A stretch of 64,000 nt of DNA, taken from NCBI RefSeq assembly GCF_020786625.1, contig NZ_JAJGRC010000001.1, positions 744,001-808,000 of the forward strand. Reading direction: 5' to 3'. The notes under the pieces were generated by a model. It was not told the origin of the DNA. It worked only from the letters and a program-made list of their open reading frames with translations, and did no database searches. Source of the DNA: Salinicoccus sp. RF5. Its GTDB lineage: Bacteria; Bacillota; Bacilli; Staphylococcales; Salinicoccaceae. This document shows positions 9,401 to 16,692 of the stretch, in pieces (within the stretch, counting starts at the first letter, position 1; every line of letters starts with the position of its first letter). Position numbers and translations under genes: made by a program.

Positions 9401-9835
9401 CTCGAAGGACTGCACTGCCCCGTCCGTCCCGGGAATGACCGGGAGGCCTGTAGAGAGTGCCGTCTCGCGTGCCTTGACCTTGTCACCGAACATATCCAGG
9501 TGACGCAGTTCAGGGCCTACGAAAATGATGCCCTCCTCTGCACAGCGTCTTGCGAATTCCTTATTCTCACTCAGGAAACCATAGCCCGGGTGGATCGCAT
9601 CCACACCGGCATTCTTCGCGACCTTGATGATCGCTTCTATATTAAGATAGCTTTCCGTCGGTGAAAGGTCTTCCCCGACAAGATAGGCTTCATCTGCTTT
9701 ATATCTATGTAAAGCACCTTTATCTTCATTACTATAGATCGCCACAGTCGTAATATCGAGCTCTGTACACGCCCGGAAAATGCGGATTGCTATTTCTCCC
9801 CTGTTGGCGACGAGCAACTTATTGATCTTATTCAT
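6401..9835 (-). CDS. pyc: Pyruvate carboxylase
   Basis: Biotin-dependent carboxylation of pyruvate to oxaloacetate, the main anaplerotic step feeding the TCA cycle. The 1144-residue chain has the standard order: biotin carboxylase with ATP-grasp loop GGGGKGMR (residues 1 to about 455), carboxyltransferase barrel beginning near DTTMRDAHQS (about 535-805), the linking PYC/OADA region, and a C-terminal biotinyl domain with the AMKMEN motif (biotinylated Lys1108). ATG start with GGAGG. A long AT-rich region separates it from ftsW upstream and contains a cre-like site. Confidence 0.98.
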   Translation of the reverse strand: MNKINKLLVANRGEIAIRIFRACTELDITTVAIYSNEDKGALHRYKADEAYLVGEDLSPTESYLNIEAIIKVAKNAGVDAIHPGYGFLSENKEFARRCAEEGIIFVGPELRHLDMFGDKVKARETALSTGLPVIPGTDGAVQSFEEVEAFIEKHGFPIIIKAISGGGGKGMRIVDEDDDVRDSYDRAKSEASKSFGNSEVYLEKFIDRPKHIEVQVLGDTEGNILHLYERDCSVQRRHQKVVEVAPSVGLTDELRLEICEAAKDMAQQVGYVNAGTVEFLVADGEYYFIEVNPRVQVEHTITEMVTGVDIVKTQIQIADGNTLFGEVINLPKQEDVPLMGFAVQCRITTEDPLNDFMPDTGEIMAYRSSGGFGVRLDAGDGFQGAVISPYYDSLLVKLSTHGLTYKDANEKMIRSLKEMRIRGIKTNLQFLTNVISNEDFQKGDYSTKFIDTTPSLFEFEKPKDRGTKTLEYISTITVNGFPGVEKRQKPHFDPPRMPDYEPVIEDGTKQILDREGPEGLAKWLKAQDDALITDTTMRDAHQSLLTTRVRTYDMKKIAPYTAHDLKDAFSLEMWGGATFDVAYNFLKEDPWRRLETLRREIPNVLFQMLLRASNAVGYKNYPDNVVEKFVQESADSGIDVFRIFDSLNWMEAMKQPIEAVLKTGKVAEGAICYTGDVLDPKRSDVYTIEYYKKMAKALEAEGVHILAIKDMAGLLKPQAAYELIGELKATVDIPIHLHTHDTSGNGVLMYHKAIEAGVDVVDTALGAMSGLTSQPSANSLYYAQSGQKRQIRADIDGLERLSEYWEDVRKYYTDFESDIKSPNTEIYRHEMPGGQYSNLFSQAKSLGLGDRYGEVKRMYQKVNMLFGDIVKVTPSSKVVGDMALFMVQNDLDEESVIKRGEHLDFPDSVVSFFKGEIGKPANGFNTELQKVVLKGAEPLKERAGKVLEPIDFDALKEEISAFCDNVTDKDVLSYALYPKVFKDFITTNNKFGNVEVLDTPTFLFGMRKNEVLEIEIDKGKTLIVNLLSIGHVHEDGFRWMYFELNGFPRKVYINDESVESATARLKKADPTAIGDIGAQMPGTVSTVKYKAGESFKKGEVIIITEAMKMENSVKAPFDGKVSEVFVDAGDKVQSMDLMMTIEKA

Positions 9836-9935
9836 AGTGTTCCTCCTTTGCTATAATTATCAATTATAATAAATATTCAAAAAATATACAATAATATTAA
9901 TAGTTTAAGTGTGTATTCCTATATTATACAGGAAT

Positions 9936-9950
9936 ATGAAAGCGATTTCC
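9936..9950. promoter_or_regulatory. cre-like CcpA site upstream of pyc
   Basis: ATGAAAGCGATTTCC matches the cre consensus WTGNAANCGNWNNCW at every position except the last. It lies just upstream of a minus-strand TATAAT (9923-9928) that could be the pyc -10 box. This suggests carbon catabolite control of pyc; no binding data were available. Confidence 0.45.
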
Positions 9951-9990
9951 GTATATTATGAAGGGTGAAAAATAAATTGGTCATACATAA

Positions 9991-10017
9991 AGAACCGGGT
10001 ATCATAGATACCCGGTT
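9991..10017 (-). terminator. Hairpin after ftsW
   Basis: A perfect inverted repeat GAACCGGGTATC...GATACCCGGTTC right at the ftsW stop. The T-run that follows on the minus strand is short and interrupted, so termination may be incomplete and some read-through into pyc is possible. Confidence 0.6.
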
Positions 10018-11207
10018 CACGTATGGCCCAATGCTTTTGATTTTTTGACGTGCTTGGCTGCGATGATCAGCAGCCCGACGGCAATCGAAATGCTCAGGAA
10101 TGAGGAGCCGCCATAGCTGAGCAGCGGCAATGGCACACCTGTAAGTGGAATCAGCTTCGAAATGCCGCCCAGATTTATGAAGAGCTGGAACGAGATGTAT
10201 ATGGCCACACCAATGCAGATCAGCCGATAGAACATATCCTGTGACACTGCTGCATACCTGAGTGCCTTGATGACGATGATGAGGTACAGGCACAGTATGA
10301 AAATCACACCGATCAGCCCCAGTTCTTCGGCAACGACGGCAAAGATGAAGTCGGTATGCGGCTCCGGCAGATAGCCGAGCTTCATGACCCCGTCCCCGAG
10401 TCCGTTTCCGAATATGCCCCCGTGCGAAATCGAGACCAGCGCATTGGTCAGCTGATACCCTGTCCCCGTCGGATCGTTGAAGGGGTGCAGGAATGTATCG
10501 ATGCGCGCCTGCTGGTGCGGGGAGAGGATGCTCCCCTTGACCATATAGATGATGACGCCCACTGCACCGGCGGCAACTGCAAGCGCCCCGCCGACCTTGG
10601 CGAGGAAGCGGATCGAAATGCCGGAATAGATGAATATGCCGGCGATGATTCCCGTGATGACCAAGCCTGTACCGAAGTCATTGGAAATGACGATCATCGT
10701 ACAGAAGCCGATGAAGGCGAGCGGGACGAGATGCCCCCCTTCAAGCTGCTTCAGACGATCCTTCTTGCGGTCGTATATATACGCCAGATAAAGGATGGTC
10801 ACGATCTTGAAGAACTCCGAGGTCTGGAAATTGAACCCTGCCAGGCGGATCCAGTTCCGCTCCCCGTTCACTTCTGTCCCGAAGAATGCAGTGAAGACAA
10901 GGAGGATGAATATCCCGACCGTCGCCGCAATCTGGAAGTACTTGTTCCTCAGAAATTCCCCTGACATGAAATAGGCCATGATGAATACGACAGTGAAACC
11001 GAGTAATATGGAAATCAGCTGGCGTATGTAGAAATGCTCGGGATTCCCTCCGGTGATTCCGGGTGTTCTTGATGCCATCACCATGCTGGCGCTGTAGATC
11101 ATGACGAGTCCAATCAGACTGAGCAGTACATATGTAATGACTATGGTGAAATCGACATACCTTGAGTATGTCCTTACGTAATTAAAGAAATCTTTTATGA
11201 ATGACAA
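10017..11207 (-). CDS. ftsW: SEDS-family peptidoglycan polymerase FtsW
   Basis: A 396-residue polytopic membrane protein with about ten helices and the SEDS signature near the C terminus (GVPLPLLSYGGSS). FtsW polymerises septal peptidoglycan together with a class B PBP. I prefer FtsW over RodA because of the conserved neighbourhood with ylaN and pyc seen in Bacillus and Staphylococcus. The start is TTG with a GAGGCGG ribosome binding site. The stretch between ylaN and this gene is only 31 nt, so the two are likely co-transcribed. Confidence 0.93.
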   Translation of the reverse strand: MSFIKDFFNYVRTYSRYVDFTIVITYVLLSLIGLVMIYSASMVMASRTPGITGGNPEHFYIRQLISILLGFTVVFIMAYFMSGEFLRNKYFQIAATVGIFILLVFTAFFGTEVNGERNWIRLAGFNFQTSEFFKIVTILYLAYIYDRKKDRLKQLEGGHLVPLAFIGFCTMIVISNDFGTGLVITGIIAGIFIYSGISIRFLAKVGGALAVAAGAVGVIIYMVKGSILSPHQQARIDTFLHPFNDPTGTGYQLTNALVSISHGGIFGNGLGDGVMKLGYLPEPHTDFIFAVVAEELGLIGVIFILCLYLIIVIKALRYAAVSQDMFYRLICIGVAIYISFQLFINLGGISKLIPLTGVPLPLLSYGGSSFLSISIAVGLLIIAAKHVKKSKALGHT

Positions 11208-11238
11208 AGAACCGCCTCATTTAAAAAAAGCCTAAAGA

Positions 11239-11538
11239 TCACATTTCTTTAGACTCGAATTTTTCATCTTCCATATATGCATCGTGTACTTTGGATACTT
11301 CCTTCTCGAGTTTCTCCAGAAGTGCACGCCCATCTTCCGGGTCGATCAGGCCGAGCCTGGCAGCAAAATGAACTTCTTTAGAAAGCCCAAACATCTGTGT
11401 GTCCAATACTTCTTCATAGACTGGGCATTGGGGCATCGTCAAATTGTCCATCTGCACTTCGATCAGCTGGACAATCTTTTCTGCATCTTTCTCCAGCTGT
11501 TCATAAGCCTGTTTACTCAATTCATCTAATGTGGACAC
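11239..11538 (-). CDS. ylaN: YlaN family protein (UPF0358)
   Basis: A 99-residue soluble, helical, acidic protein of the YlaN family, essential in some Bacillales. In S. aureus it has been reported to bind iron and interact with Fur. The start is GTG at 11538, preceded by AGAAAGGGG; the frame is open upstream to 11589 but the family N terminus ([14 protein letters not shown]) begins here. It sits directly upstream of ftsW as in B. subtilis. I see no obvious metal-binding Cys or His cluster. Confidence 0.9.
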   Translation of the reverse strand: MSTLDELSKQAYEQLEKDAEKIVQLIEVQMDNLTMPQCPVYEEVLDTQMFGLSKEVHFAARLGLIDPEDGRALLEKLEKEVSKVHDAYMEDEKFESKEM

Positions 11539-11685
11539 GAAATAACCCCTTTCTATAAACTCTCTATAAAATTTTATATCACAGACCATAAAAAAGCAAG
11601 CAAAGACGAGTGCGTGAAAACAGCAAAGAGGATTTATTTATAACATGCAAGTCTGTTATAATTACGGGGTAAGGAGAGAATGAAT

Positions 11686-12168
11686 ATGATTATACAGATT
11701 ATGGGCAATGTACGTTTTCAAATCACACTCGATCCATCCACCTGGATCTTCGATGACCGCAAGGAGGAACTCGACAAGGTCCTCGCCAACGATGCCGACG
11801 AGGAGCAGATCGAGTTTTCCGATTCCAGGGAGTGGAGCCGGCAGATCATAGAGGGTACGACGAAGCCGCCTACGCTGAAGTCGGAAAAGAAATTCAAGAA
11901 GCAGGAGCTGCTCGATGGCACTTTCGTCATATGCCTCAAGCCATTCCTCGAATATACGGAACCTGAGCGGGGGGAAGATGCGATGATCACCTTCACCCAT
12001 GACGACAGCACGACGATCCTTCCATACAACCAGCGCCATAAGTTCTATGCACACTTCAGCAAGGACGGAAAGCGGCTGTATGATGATGGATTCATCGATA
12101 TACTCGTCATCGATGGTGGAAAAATAGAAAACCGCCTCGAGCATGTCACCGGCATATCATTTGAATAA
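11686..12168 (+). CDS. ylaL: YlaL-like conserved protein, function unknown
   Basis: A 160-residue soluble protein with no recognised enzymatic motif. Size, sequence style and location between ylaN-ftsW and ylaH-typA match B. subtilis YlaL; some staphylococcal annotations call relatives peptidyl-prolyl isomerases, which I cannot support from sequence. Two in-frame ATGs occur (11680 and 11686). The second has a better distance (9 nt) from GGAG, so I use it. It is divergent from ylaN and shares a bidirectional terminator with ylaH. A TATAAT at 11657-11662 may be its -10 box. Confidence 0.7.
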   Translation: MIIQIMGNVRFQITLDPSTWIFDDRKEELDKVLANDADEEQIEFSDSREWSRQIIEGTTKPPTLKSEKKFKKQELLDGTFVICLKPFLEYTEPERGEDAMITFTHDDSTTILPYNQRHKFYAHFSKDGKRLYDDGFIDILVIDGGKIENRLEHVTGISFE

Positions 12169-12177
12169 TCGAAGTTC

Positions 12178-12222
12178 AAAAAATAAGCTGCTCATCCATA
12201 TGGACGAGCAGCTTATTTTCTA
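12178..12222. terminator. Bidirectional terminator between ylaL and ylaH
   Basis: An inverted repeat AATAAGCTGCTC...GAGCAGCTTATT, with an inner TCC/GGA extension, is flanked by A-run and T-run and ends two convergent genes. Confidence 0.85.
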
Positions 12223-12567
12223 TTTTTCGGAAGTCTTTATATTGCCGGCCTTGCGCTCCTGATGCAGTCTGAACCGATACAGCGCCAGTATGATGGCGGC
12301 AACGACGAGGCTCTCTGCCACAGGCAGGAATGCCCCGAAGAATGTCAGCATCACACAGCCGAAAAACATGACGATGTAAATGATCACGTTCTGCCATAGC
12401 TTGATTTTACGGGCAAAACCAAGATTGTAGACGATGATGGAAAGGATATATATCGTCAGGAACAGATACCACATCCCCGCCTGGGGGTTGGTATCCAGCC
12501 CGAACACCCTGCCAAAAAAGGTCAGGCGTTCCGTAACATTTACACTCATCAGATCAGGGAGAAACAA
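12220..12567 (-). CDS. ylaH: YlaH-like membrane protein
   Basis: A 115-residue protein with three to four hydrophobic segments (about 33-50, 61-80 and 83-103) and a basic C terminus, matching the YlaH family in size and in its place directly after typA. Function unknown. The start is TTG at 12567, six bases after the typA stop, with GGAGTGAG inside the typA end serving as ribosome binding site; an ATG six codons later is an alternative. Likely co-transcribed with typA. Confidence 0.75.
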   Translation of the reverse strand: MFLPDLMSVNVTERLTFFGRVFGLDTNPQAGMWYLFLTIYILSIIVYNLGFARKIKLWQNVIIYIVMFFGCVMLTFFGAFLPVAESLVVAAIILALYRFRLHQERKAGNIKTSEK

Positions 12568-12573
12568 TTAGAC

Positions 12574-14415
12574 TCACTCCGCTTCAAGTTTAAACTTTTC
12601 TTTCTTCTGTGACTTTTCCCTTTCACTCTTGCCGAGGATCTTCTTCCTCAGGCGGACGGTTTCAGGTGTCACTTCCACCAGTTCATCTTCATTGATGAAT
12701 TCCAGTGCCTCTTCAAGTGTCAACGCACGCGGCTTTTTCATCGTAGTGGTCTGTTCCTTCGTTGCGGAACGGATGTTGTTCGCCGCCTTCACCTTGGTGA
12801 TGTTGACTGTGAGGTCATTTTCCCTGGAGTTTTCTCCAACGATCATGCCCTCGTAGACTTCTGTCCCGGGCTCCATGAAGTTCGTACCACGGCCTTCAAG
12901 CTGCAGTATCGAATAGGTGGATGCCGCCCCCTTGTCGATGGAGACGAGCACACCATTGCGTCGGCCGCCGATCCGTTCCCGGATGACGGGTCTGTAGTCC
13001 TCGAATGTATGGTTCAGTATACCATATCCCCTTGTCATTGACATGAACTCTGTACGGTAGCCGATCAGACCCCGTGCCGGCACATGGAAGATGATGCGCG
13101 TCTGGCCATTGCCGGTATTCGACATGTCGACCATTTCACCTTTCCGCTGGCCGAGGGATTCGATGATGCTGCCTGTATGCTCTTCAGGCACATCGATCTG
13201 AACGCGCTCGAATGGTTCACACTTCACGCCGTCGACTTCCTTGACGATGACTTCAGGTTTCGATACCTGGAGTTCGAATCCTTCACGCCTCAAGTTTTCG
13301 ATCAGTATCGAAAGGTGGAGTTCGCCCCTGCCTGATACCTTCCAGGCATCCGGCTGGTCCGTCGGCTCCACTTTCAATGAAACGTCCGTTTCAAGCTGCT
13401 GGTCGAGCCGCTCTTCTATTTTGCGCGCAGTGACATATTTGCCTTCCTTGCCCGCAAACGGTGAATTGTTCACAGAGAAGGTCATCTGCAGCGTCGGCTC
13501 ATCGATGTGGAGGATCGGCAGGGCTTCCGGTGTATCCACTGGTGTGACCGTCTCGCCCACGTTGATGTCCTCCATACCGCTCAATGCGATGAGGTCGCCT
13601 GCTTTGGCATAGTCGATTTCAACACGGTTGAGGCCGAAATAGCCGAACATCTTCGTCACCCTGAAGTTCTTGATTGTGCCATCCGTCTTGATAAGGGAAA
13701 CCTGGTCCCCCACTTTCATCTCGCCCCTGAAGACACGGCCGACGCCGATCCTTCCGACATAGTCATTGTAGTCGAGGAGTGCCACCTGGAACTGGAGCGG
13801 TTCACTGCTGTTGTCGACTGGTGCCGGTACATGGTCGATGACCATTTCGAAGATGGACTCCATGTTCTCATCCTGCTGGTCCATTTCAAGGCTAGCTGTA
13901 CCATTGATGGCAGAAGCGTATGCAACCGGGAATTCCAGCTGTTCGTCATTGGCATCAAGTTCGATGAAGAGTTCCAGCACTTCGTCGATGACCGCTTCCG
14001 GACGTGCTGTATCCTTGTCGATCTTATTGACGACGACAAGCGGCTTCAAGTCCTGTTCCAACGCCTTCTTCAATACGAAGCGCGTCTGCGGCATCGTCCC
14101 CTCATATGCATCCACGACGAGGATGACACCATCCACCATCTTCATGATGCGCTCGACTTCACCACCGAAGTCGGCATGTCCTGGAGTGTCCAGGATGTTG
14201 ATTCTTGTATCTTTATAGGCAAGGGCTGTATTTTTTGCGAGGATTGTAATCCCGCGTTCACGTTCAATATCGTTCGAGTCCATTGCACGTTCTGCAACCT
14301 GTTCATTCTCCCTGAACATGCCGGATTGCTTGAGCAGCTCATCCACCAATGTGGTTTTCCCGTGGTCGACGTGCGCAATGATTGCGATATTACGGATATC
14401 ATTTCTTAAATTCAT
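12574..14415 (-). CDS. typA: Ribosome-associated GTPase TypA/BipA
   Basis: A translational GTPase of the EF-G/LepA superfamily that acts on 50S subunit assembly and stress adaptation. The 613-residue protein shows G1 AHVDHGKT near residue 15, the DTPGHADF switch II and VNKID (G4), then beta-barrel and EF-G-like domains and the BipA-specific C-terminal domain with a basic tail. I start at ATG 14415; the TTG codon just before it is less likely. A minus-strand TATAAT lies about 50 bp upstream. Confidence 0.97.
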   Translation of the reverse strand: MNLRNDIRNIAIIAHVDHGKTTLVDELLKQSGMFRENEQVAERAMDSNDIERERGITILAKNTALAYKDTRINILDTPGHADFGGEVERIMKMVDGVILVVDAYEGTMPQTRFVLKKALEQDLKPLVVVNKIDKDTARPEAVIDEVLELFIELDANDEQLEFPVAYASAINGTASLEMDQQDENMESIFEMVIDHVPAPVDNSSEPLQFQVALLDYNDYVGRIGVGRVFRGEMKVGDQVSLIKTDGTIKNFRVTKMFGYFGLNRVEIDYAKAGDLIALSGMEDINVGETVTPVDTPEALPILHIDEPTLQMTFSVNNSPFAGKEGKYVTARKIEERLDQQLETDVSLKVEPTDQPDAWKVSGRGELHLSILIENLRREGFELQVSKPEVIVKEVDGVKCEPFERVQIDVPEEHTGSIIESLGQRKGEMVDMSNTGNGQTRIIFHVPARGLIGYRTEFMSMTRGYGILNHTFEDYRPVIRERIGGRRNGVLVSIDKGAASTYSILQLEGRGTNFMEPGTEVYEGMIVGENSRENDLTVNITKVKAANNIRSATKEQTTTMKKPRALTLEEALEFINEDELVEVTPETVRLRKKILGKSEREKSQKKEKFKLEAE

Positions 14416-14463
14416 CAAGACTTTCCCTTCGTTTTTAGAATCGCTATTTCACAACTAGTTTAT

Positions 14464-14493
14464 TATAGCATGAAACCCGTGTGTTTTTCCACT
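14464..14493 (-). promoter_or_regulatory. Probable promoter of typA
   Basis: Minus-strand TATAAT (14464-14469) with a TGGAAA box 18 nt upstream. The -10 is a consensus match, the -35 only moderate. Confidence 0.45.
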
Positions 14494-14531
14494 ATGTATT
14501 GCATGGGCCGGATGTAATGGCACACGGTTTA

Positions 14532-14540
14532 TGATATAAT
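14532..14540 (+). promoter_or_regulatory. Extended -10 promoter of ylaF
   Basis: TGATATAAT: a consensus -10 hexamer (14535-14540) with the TG of an extended -10 element, about 35 nt before the ylaF start. No good -35 is seen, which fits extended -10 promoters. Confidence 0.55.
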
Positions 14541-14574
14541 GGTCCAAACATGACTTTGGAAAGGATCGTAGCCC

Positions 14575-14766
14575 ATGGAACCAAGAAAATCTAAAGCCAT
14601 ATTTGCTGTACTTGCAGTGCTTGCGGTAATGATGATGATTGCATTTTCCGTCTTCATCGCTGAAGCGATGCCTCTGATGGCAGTGGCCTCCGTCCTCATA
14701 TTCATCGCAATATTCGGGACCGGCTTCACCCTGAAGAAGAAATACCGGGAAAATGGCTGGCTATAG
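14575..14766 (+). CDS. ylaF: YlaF-like small membrane protein (DUF5325)
   Basis: A 63-residue protein with two hydrophobic helices (about 8-28 and 32-52) and a basic C-terminal end (KKKYRENGWL), matching the YlaF/DUF5325 family in size, topology and position divergent from typA. Function unknown. Ribosome binding site GGAAAGG upstream of ATG, own extended -10 promoter and own terminator, so it is a single-gene transcript. Confidence 0.75.
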   Translation: MEPRKSKAIFAVLAVLAVMMMIAFSVFIAEAMPLMAVASVLIFIAIFGTGFTLKKKYRENGWL

Positions 14767-14798
14767 GACAGCAGATTTTGAGTTTCCGTCCAACCAAA

Positions 14799-14850
14799 GC
14801 AGGATGAATGGGAATCGGCCCTCCGATTCAGCCATTTATCCTGTTTTTTT
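14799..14850 (+). terminator. Terminator after ylaF
   Basis: A long imperfect stem starting with CAGGAT and ending with ATCCTG, with the ATCGG/CCGAT pairs at its tip, followed by a run of eight T. Confidence 0.8.
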
Positions 14851-14874
14851 ATGCCATTTTAAGGTTTCGGCGCT

Positions 14875-14903
14875 TTGACATCCAGCTTCCGATGCCAGAC
14901 AAT
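14875..14903 (+). promoter_or_regulatory. Probable promoter of the split NERD gene
   Basis: A perfect TTGACA (14875-14880) and GACAAT (14898-14903) with 17-nt spacing, between the ylaF terminator and the ATG at 14933. This argues the split gene is expressed on its own transcript. Confidence 0.55.
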
Positions 14904-14932
14904 GAAGCCATCAAAGCAAAGGGAGATGTGCC

Positions 14933-15490
14933 ATGAGACAGAAACCCGACCGATTGAAAGTATATGAGTTCCTTTATAACAGACTGCCTTTTTCGGATAA
15001 CGAAACCAGCGAATATGAAGCGATGCAGAGGATGGAGAAGCTGGAAGAGAAATTCGAACACCATCTGATGAAGGTAAATACAACAAACATGCGGATTCAC
15101 TGGCATGCTGAAGTTCTGGTCGACAGGCAGGTGGAAATAGTGAACGTACTGATCGTGACCGATTACTGCTACTATCTGTTCATACTCCACGACCTTGAAG
15201 GCGAGCACTACATCAATCCGTTCAATATCCTGTGCAGCAGCACGCATGAAGCGGTCCTCGACCTGAACCGCAGCAGGCGGATATTCGAAATGTTCCGCAA
15301 CCAGCTGATAGATGCCGGTACATATCAGCGGCCCGTCATACTGAAATATGTGCTGATGAACGATGCCTTCCAATTGAAGGGAAAGCGCTCGGACATCTTC
15401 CTGGAGGAGCAGAACCTCCCCTACTATCTGAAGGCCATCGAACATTCCGCTGTGGTCAGAAAAAAGAACCATCGCCCCGCCTCGACTTGA
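14933..15490 (+). CDS. NERD-like protein, N-terminal part (0 frame)
   Basis: A 185-codon frame starting at ATG after GGGAG. The middle (about 60-130) looks like a nuclease-related NERD domain of the kind found in ~300-residue Bacillales proteins: a beta-strand, the YLF..HDLEGEHYI stretch, and an NPFN...RSRR segment. The place where active members have an Asp and an E-x-K pair reads EIV and ILH here, so the catalytic PD-(D/E)XK residues look lost. The frame ends at TGA 15488-15490. The C-terminal zinc-ribbon half expected for this family lies in the -1 frame immediately after. An in-register A AAA AAG heptamer occurs seven codons before the stop. Family assignment is from memory and moderate. 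Confidence 0.6.
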   Translation: MRQKPDRLKVYEFLYNRLPFSDNETSEYEAMQRMEKLEEKFEHHLMKVNTTNMRIHWHAEVLVDRQVEIVNVLIVTDYCYYLFILHDLEGEHYINPFNILCSSTHEAVLDLNRSRRIFEMFRNQLIDAGTYQRPVILKYVLMNDAFQLKGKRSDIFLEEQNLPYYLKAIEHSAVVRKKNHRPAST

Positions 15491-15501
15491 TGCTCGGGGC
15501 G
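15460..15501 (+). promoter_or_regulatory. Candidate -1 ribosomal frameshift signal
   Basis: Slippery heptamer A AAA AAG at 15460-15466 in the register of the upstream frame (codons AGA AAA AAG), then a 6-nt spacer (15467-15472), then a hairpin with a perfect stem CGCCCCG (15473-15479) / CGGGGCG (15495-15501) around a 15-nt loop that contains the 0-frame TGA. A -1 slip leads into the frame of the downstream zinc-ribbon half. This is the same heptamer used in E. coli dnaX. The alternatives are a true one-base mutation or an indel error in the A6 run. Confidence 0.5.
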
Positions 15502-15861
15502 CGGGCGCCGCTTCCGATCGGTACCGGAAACTTCCGTCGGGGCATAAAATGCAGAAGGTGCCATGCCTTCGGATGGGAGGCGATCGGCGGGAAGATCGGA
15601 AAATGCTGCATGTGCGGCCAGGTCGAATCGGTACAGGTCATCGCGAGGGACTATTTCACGCAGTTCGACCGCCTGTTTCCCCATGAGACCTACAAGCGCC
15701 GGGACATCATCGACCATCTGCGCATATCGGTATCTGAATACACCCTGCAGAAAATAATACGGTCCAACTTCAAGAAGCTGGACCATAAGGAAAGAATCTA
15801 TTATTTTTCGCCATGTGTGCGTCTATGGGATTCGATGAAAGATGCATCGGAGTCGAAATAG
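15490..15861 (+). CDS. Zinc-ribbon C-terminal half of the split NERD protein (-1 frame)
   Basis: About 123 residues if read from the ATG at 15490, but that ATG has no Shine-Dalgarno sequence, so independent initiation looks weak; it overlaps the upstream stop (TGATG). The sequence begins with a typical internal region (PIGTGNFRRGIKC), then two CxxC pairs (CRRC and CMCG) forming a probable zinc ribbon, then a helical segment (LFPHETYKRRDIIDHL, TLQKIIRSNF). A -1 shift at the upstream A-run would give a 309-residue fusion, a normal length for this family. Its last 61 bp overlap the convergent end of yktC. Confidence 0.55.
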   Translation: MLGARAPLPIGTGNFRRGIKCRRCHAFGWEAIGGKIGKCCMCGQVESVQVIARDYFTQFDRLFPHETYKRRDIIDHLRISVSEYTLQKIIRSNFKKLDHKERIYYFSPCVRLWDSMKDASESK

Positions 15862-16616
15862 CTTACAAGCTCTCCGTGGATCGCCTGGTTGCCTGCCAAT
15901 ATGCTGTCTTTTTTCAGAATATCTATCTCTTCACCAAGCAGATTCGTCGTCCTGCCCCCAACCTCCGAAATGATGATCATTCCGGCAGAATAGTCCCAGG
16001 GGTGCAGGCGGTAGAACAATGTTGCACTTACTATCCCTGTTGCGGTGAATGCCATATCAAGTGCAGCAGAGCCGTATGAGCGCGTACTGCGCGCTTCCCT
16101 GACCACTTTCGTGAAAGCCTGGCCGATGCCTTCCCTGACCACCCAGTTCGAATTCAGGCTGACGAGCGAATGGGCAAGGTCCGTATCTTCCAGCGGCGCC
16201 AGACGGATGTCATCCTTGAACGCCCCCTCCCCCGCCTTCGCATGATAGAGGTGGTCATTCATCACATCAAGTATCATCCCGCAATGCGGTCTGCCATCAA
16301 CATACACACCGATCGAAACCGCAAAATTCTGAAGCTGATGCACAAAATTCAATGTGCCATCAATCGGGTCCACTATCCATAGGACCCCTTCAGTATCTTC
16401 AATATCGGTTCCATGACCCTCTTCACCGATGATCCGGTGGTCGGGATACCTTTCAAGTATTCGGTCGTATATATATGTTTCAGTCTCGCGATCCACGTCG
16501 GTCACGAGATCATTCGGATTCAATTTAGCATCGATACGGAAGTCCTTTTTCATACGCAGCCGGATGAAATCCCCGGCCTCTCTTATCAAGCGTTGTCCAA
16601 ACTCGTATATTTCCAT
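15801..16616 (-). CDS. Inositol monophosphatase family protein (YktC-like)
   Basis: A 271-residue Mg-dependent phosphatase of the IMPase/SuhB family. Metal-binding motifs are clear: GEEGHG (Glu65-Glu66), DPIDGT (83-88) and WDYSAG in the C-terminal half. The substrate could be inositol phosphate, NADP or a sugar phosphate; sequence alone does not say. Start at ATG 16616 after GGGGTGG; the open frame upstream to 16925 runs antisense through yktB and is not part of the gene. Divergent from yktB, the same pair as yktB-yktC in Bacillus. The 3' end overlaps the split NERD gene by 61 bp. Confidence 0.9.
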   Translation of the reverse strand: MEIYEFGQRLIREAGDFIRLRMKKDFRIDAKLNPNDLVTDVDRETETYIYDRILERYPDHRIIGEEGHGTDIEDTEGVLWIVDPIDGTLNFVHQLQNFAVSIGVYVDGRPHCGMILDVMNDHLYHAKAGEGAFKDDIRLAPLEDTDLAHSLVSLNSNWVVREGIGQAFTKVVREARSTRSYGSAALDMAFTATGIVSATLFYRLHPWDYSAGMIIISEVGGRTTNLLGEEIDILKKDSILAGNQAIHGELVSYFDSDASFIESHRRTHGEK

Positions 16617-16638
16617 TGCATCCACCCCAAATAATTGA

Positions 16639-16668
16639 TTGACATCATTACTTATTCTATCATATAAG
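16639..16668 (+). promoter_or_regulatory. Sigma-A promoter of yktB
   Basis: A perfect TTGACA (16639-16644) and TATAAG (16663-16668) with an 18-nt spacer, 24 bp before the yktB start codon. Confidence 0.7.
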
Positions 16669-16692
16669 TAGTCATTTGAAAGGAGTAGTAAA

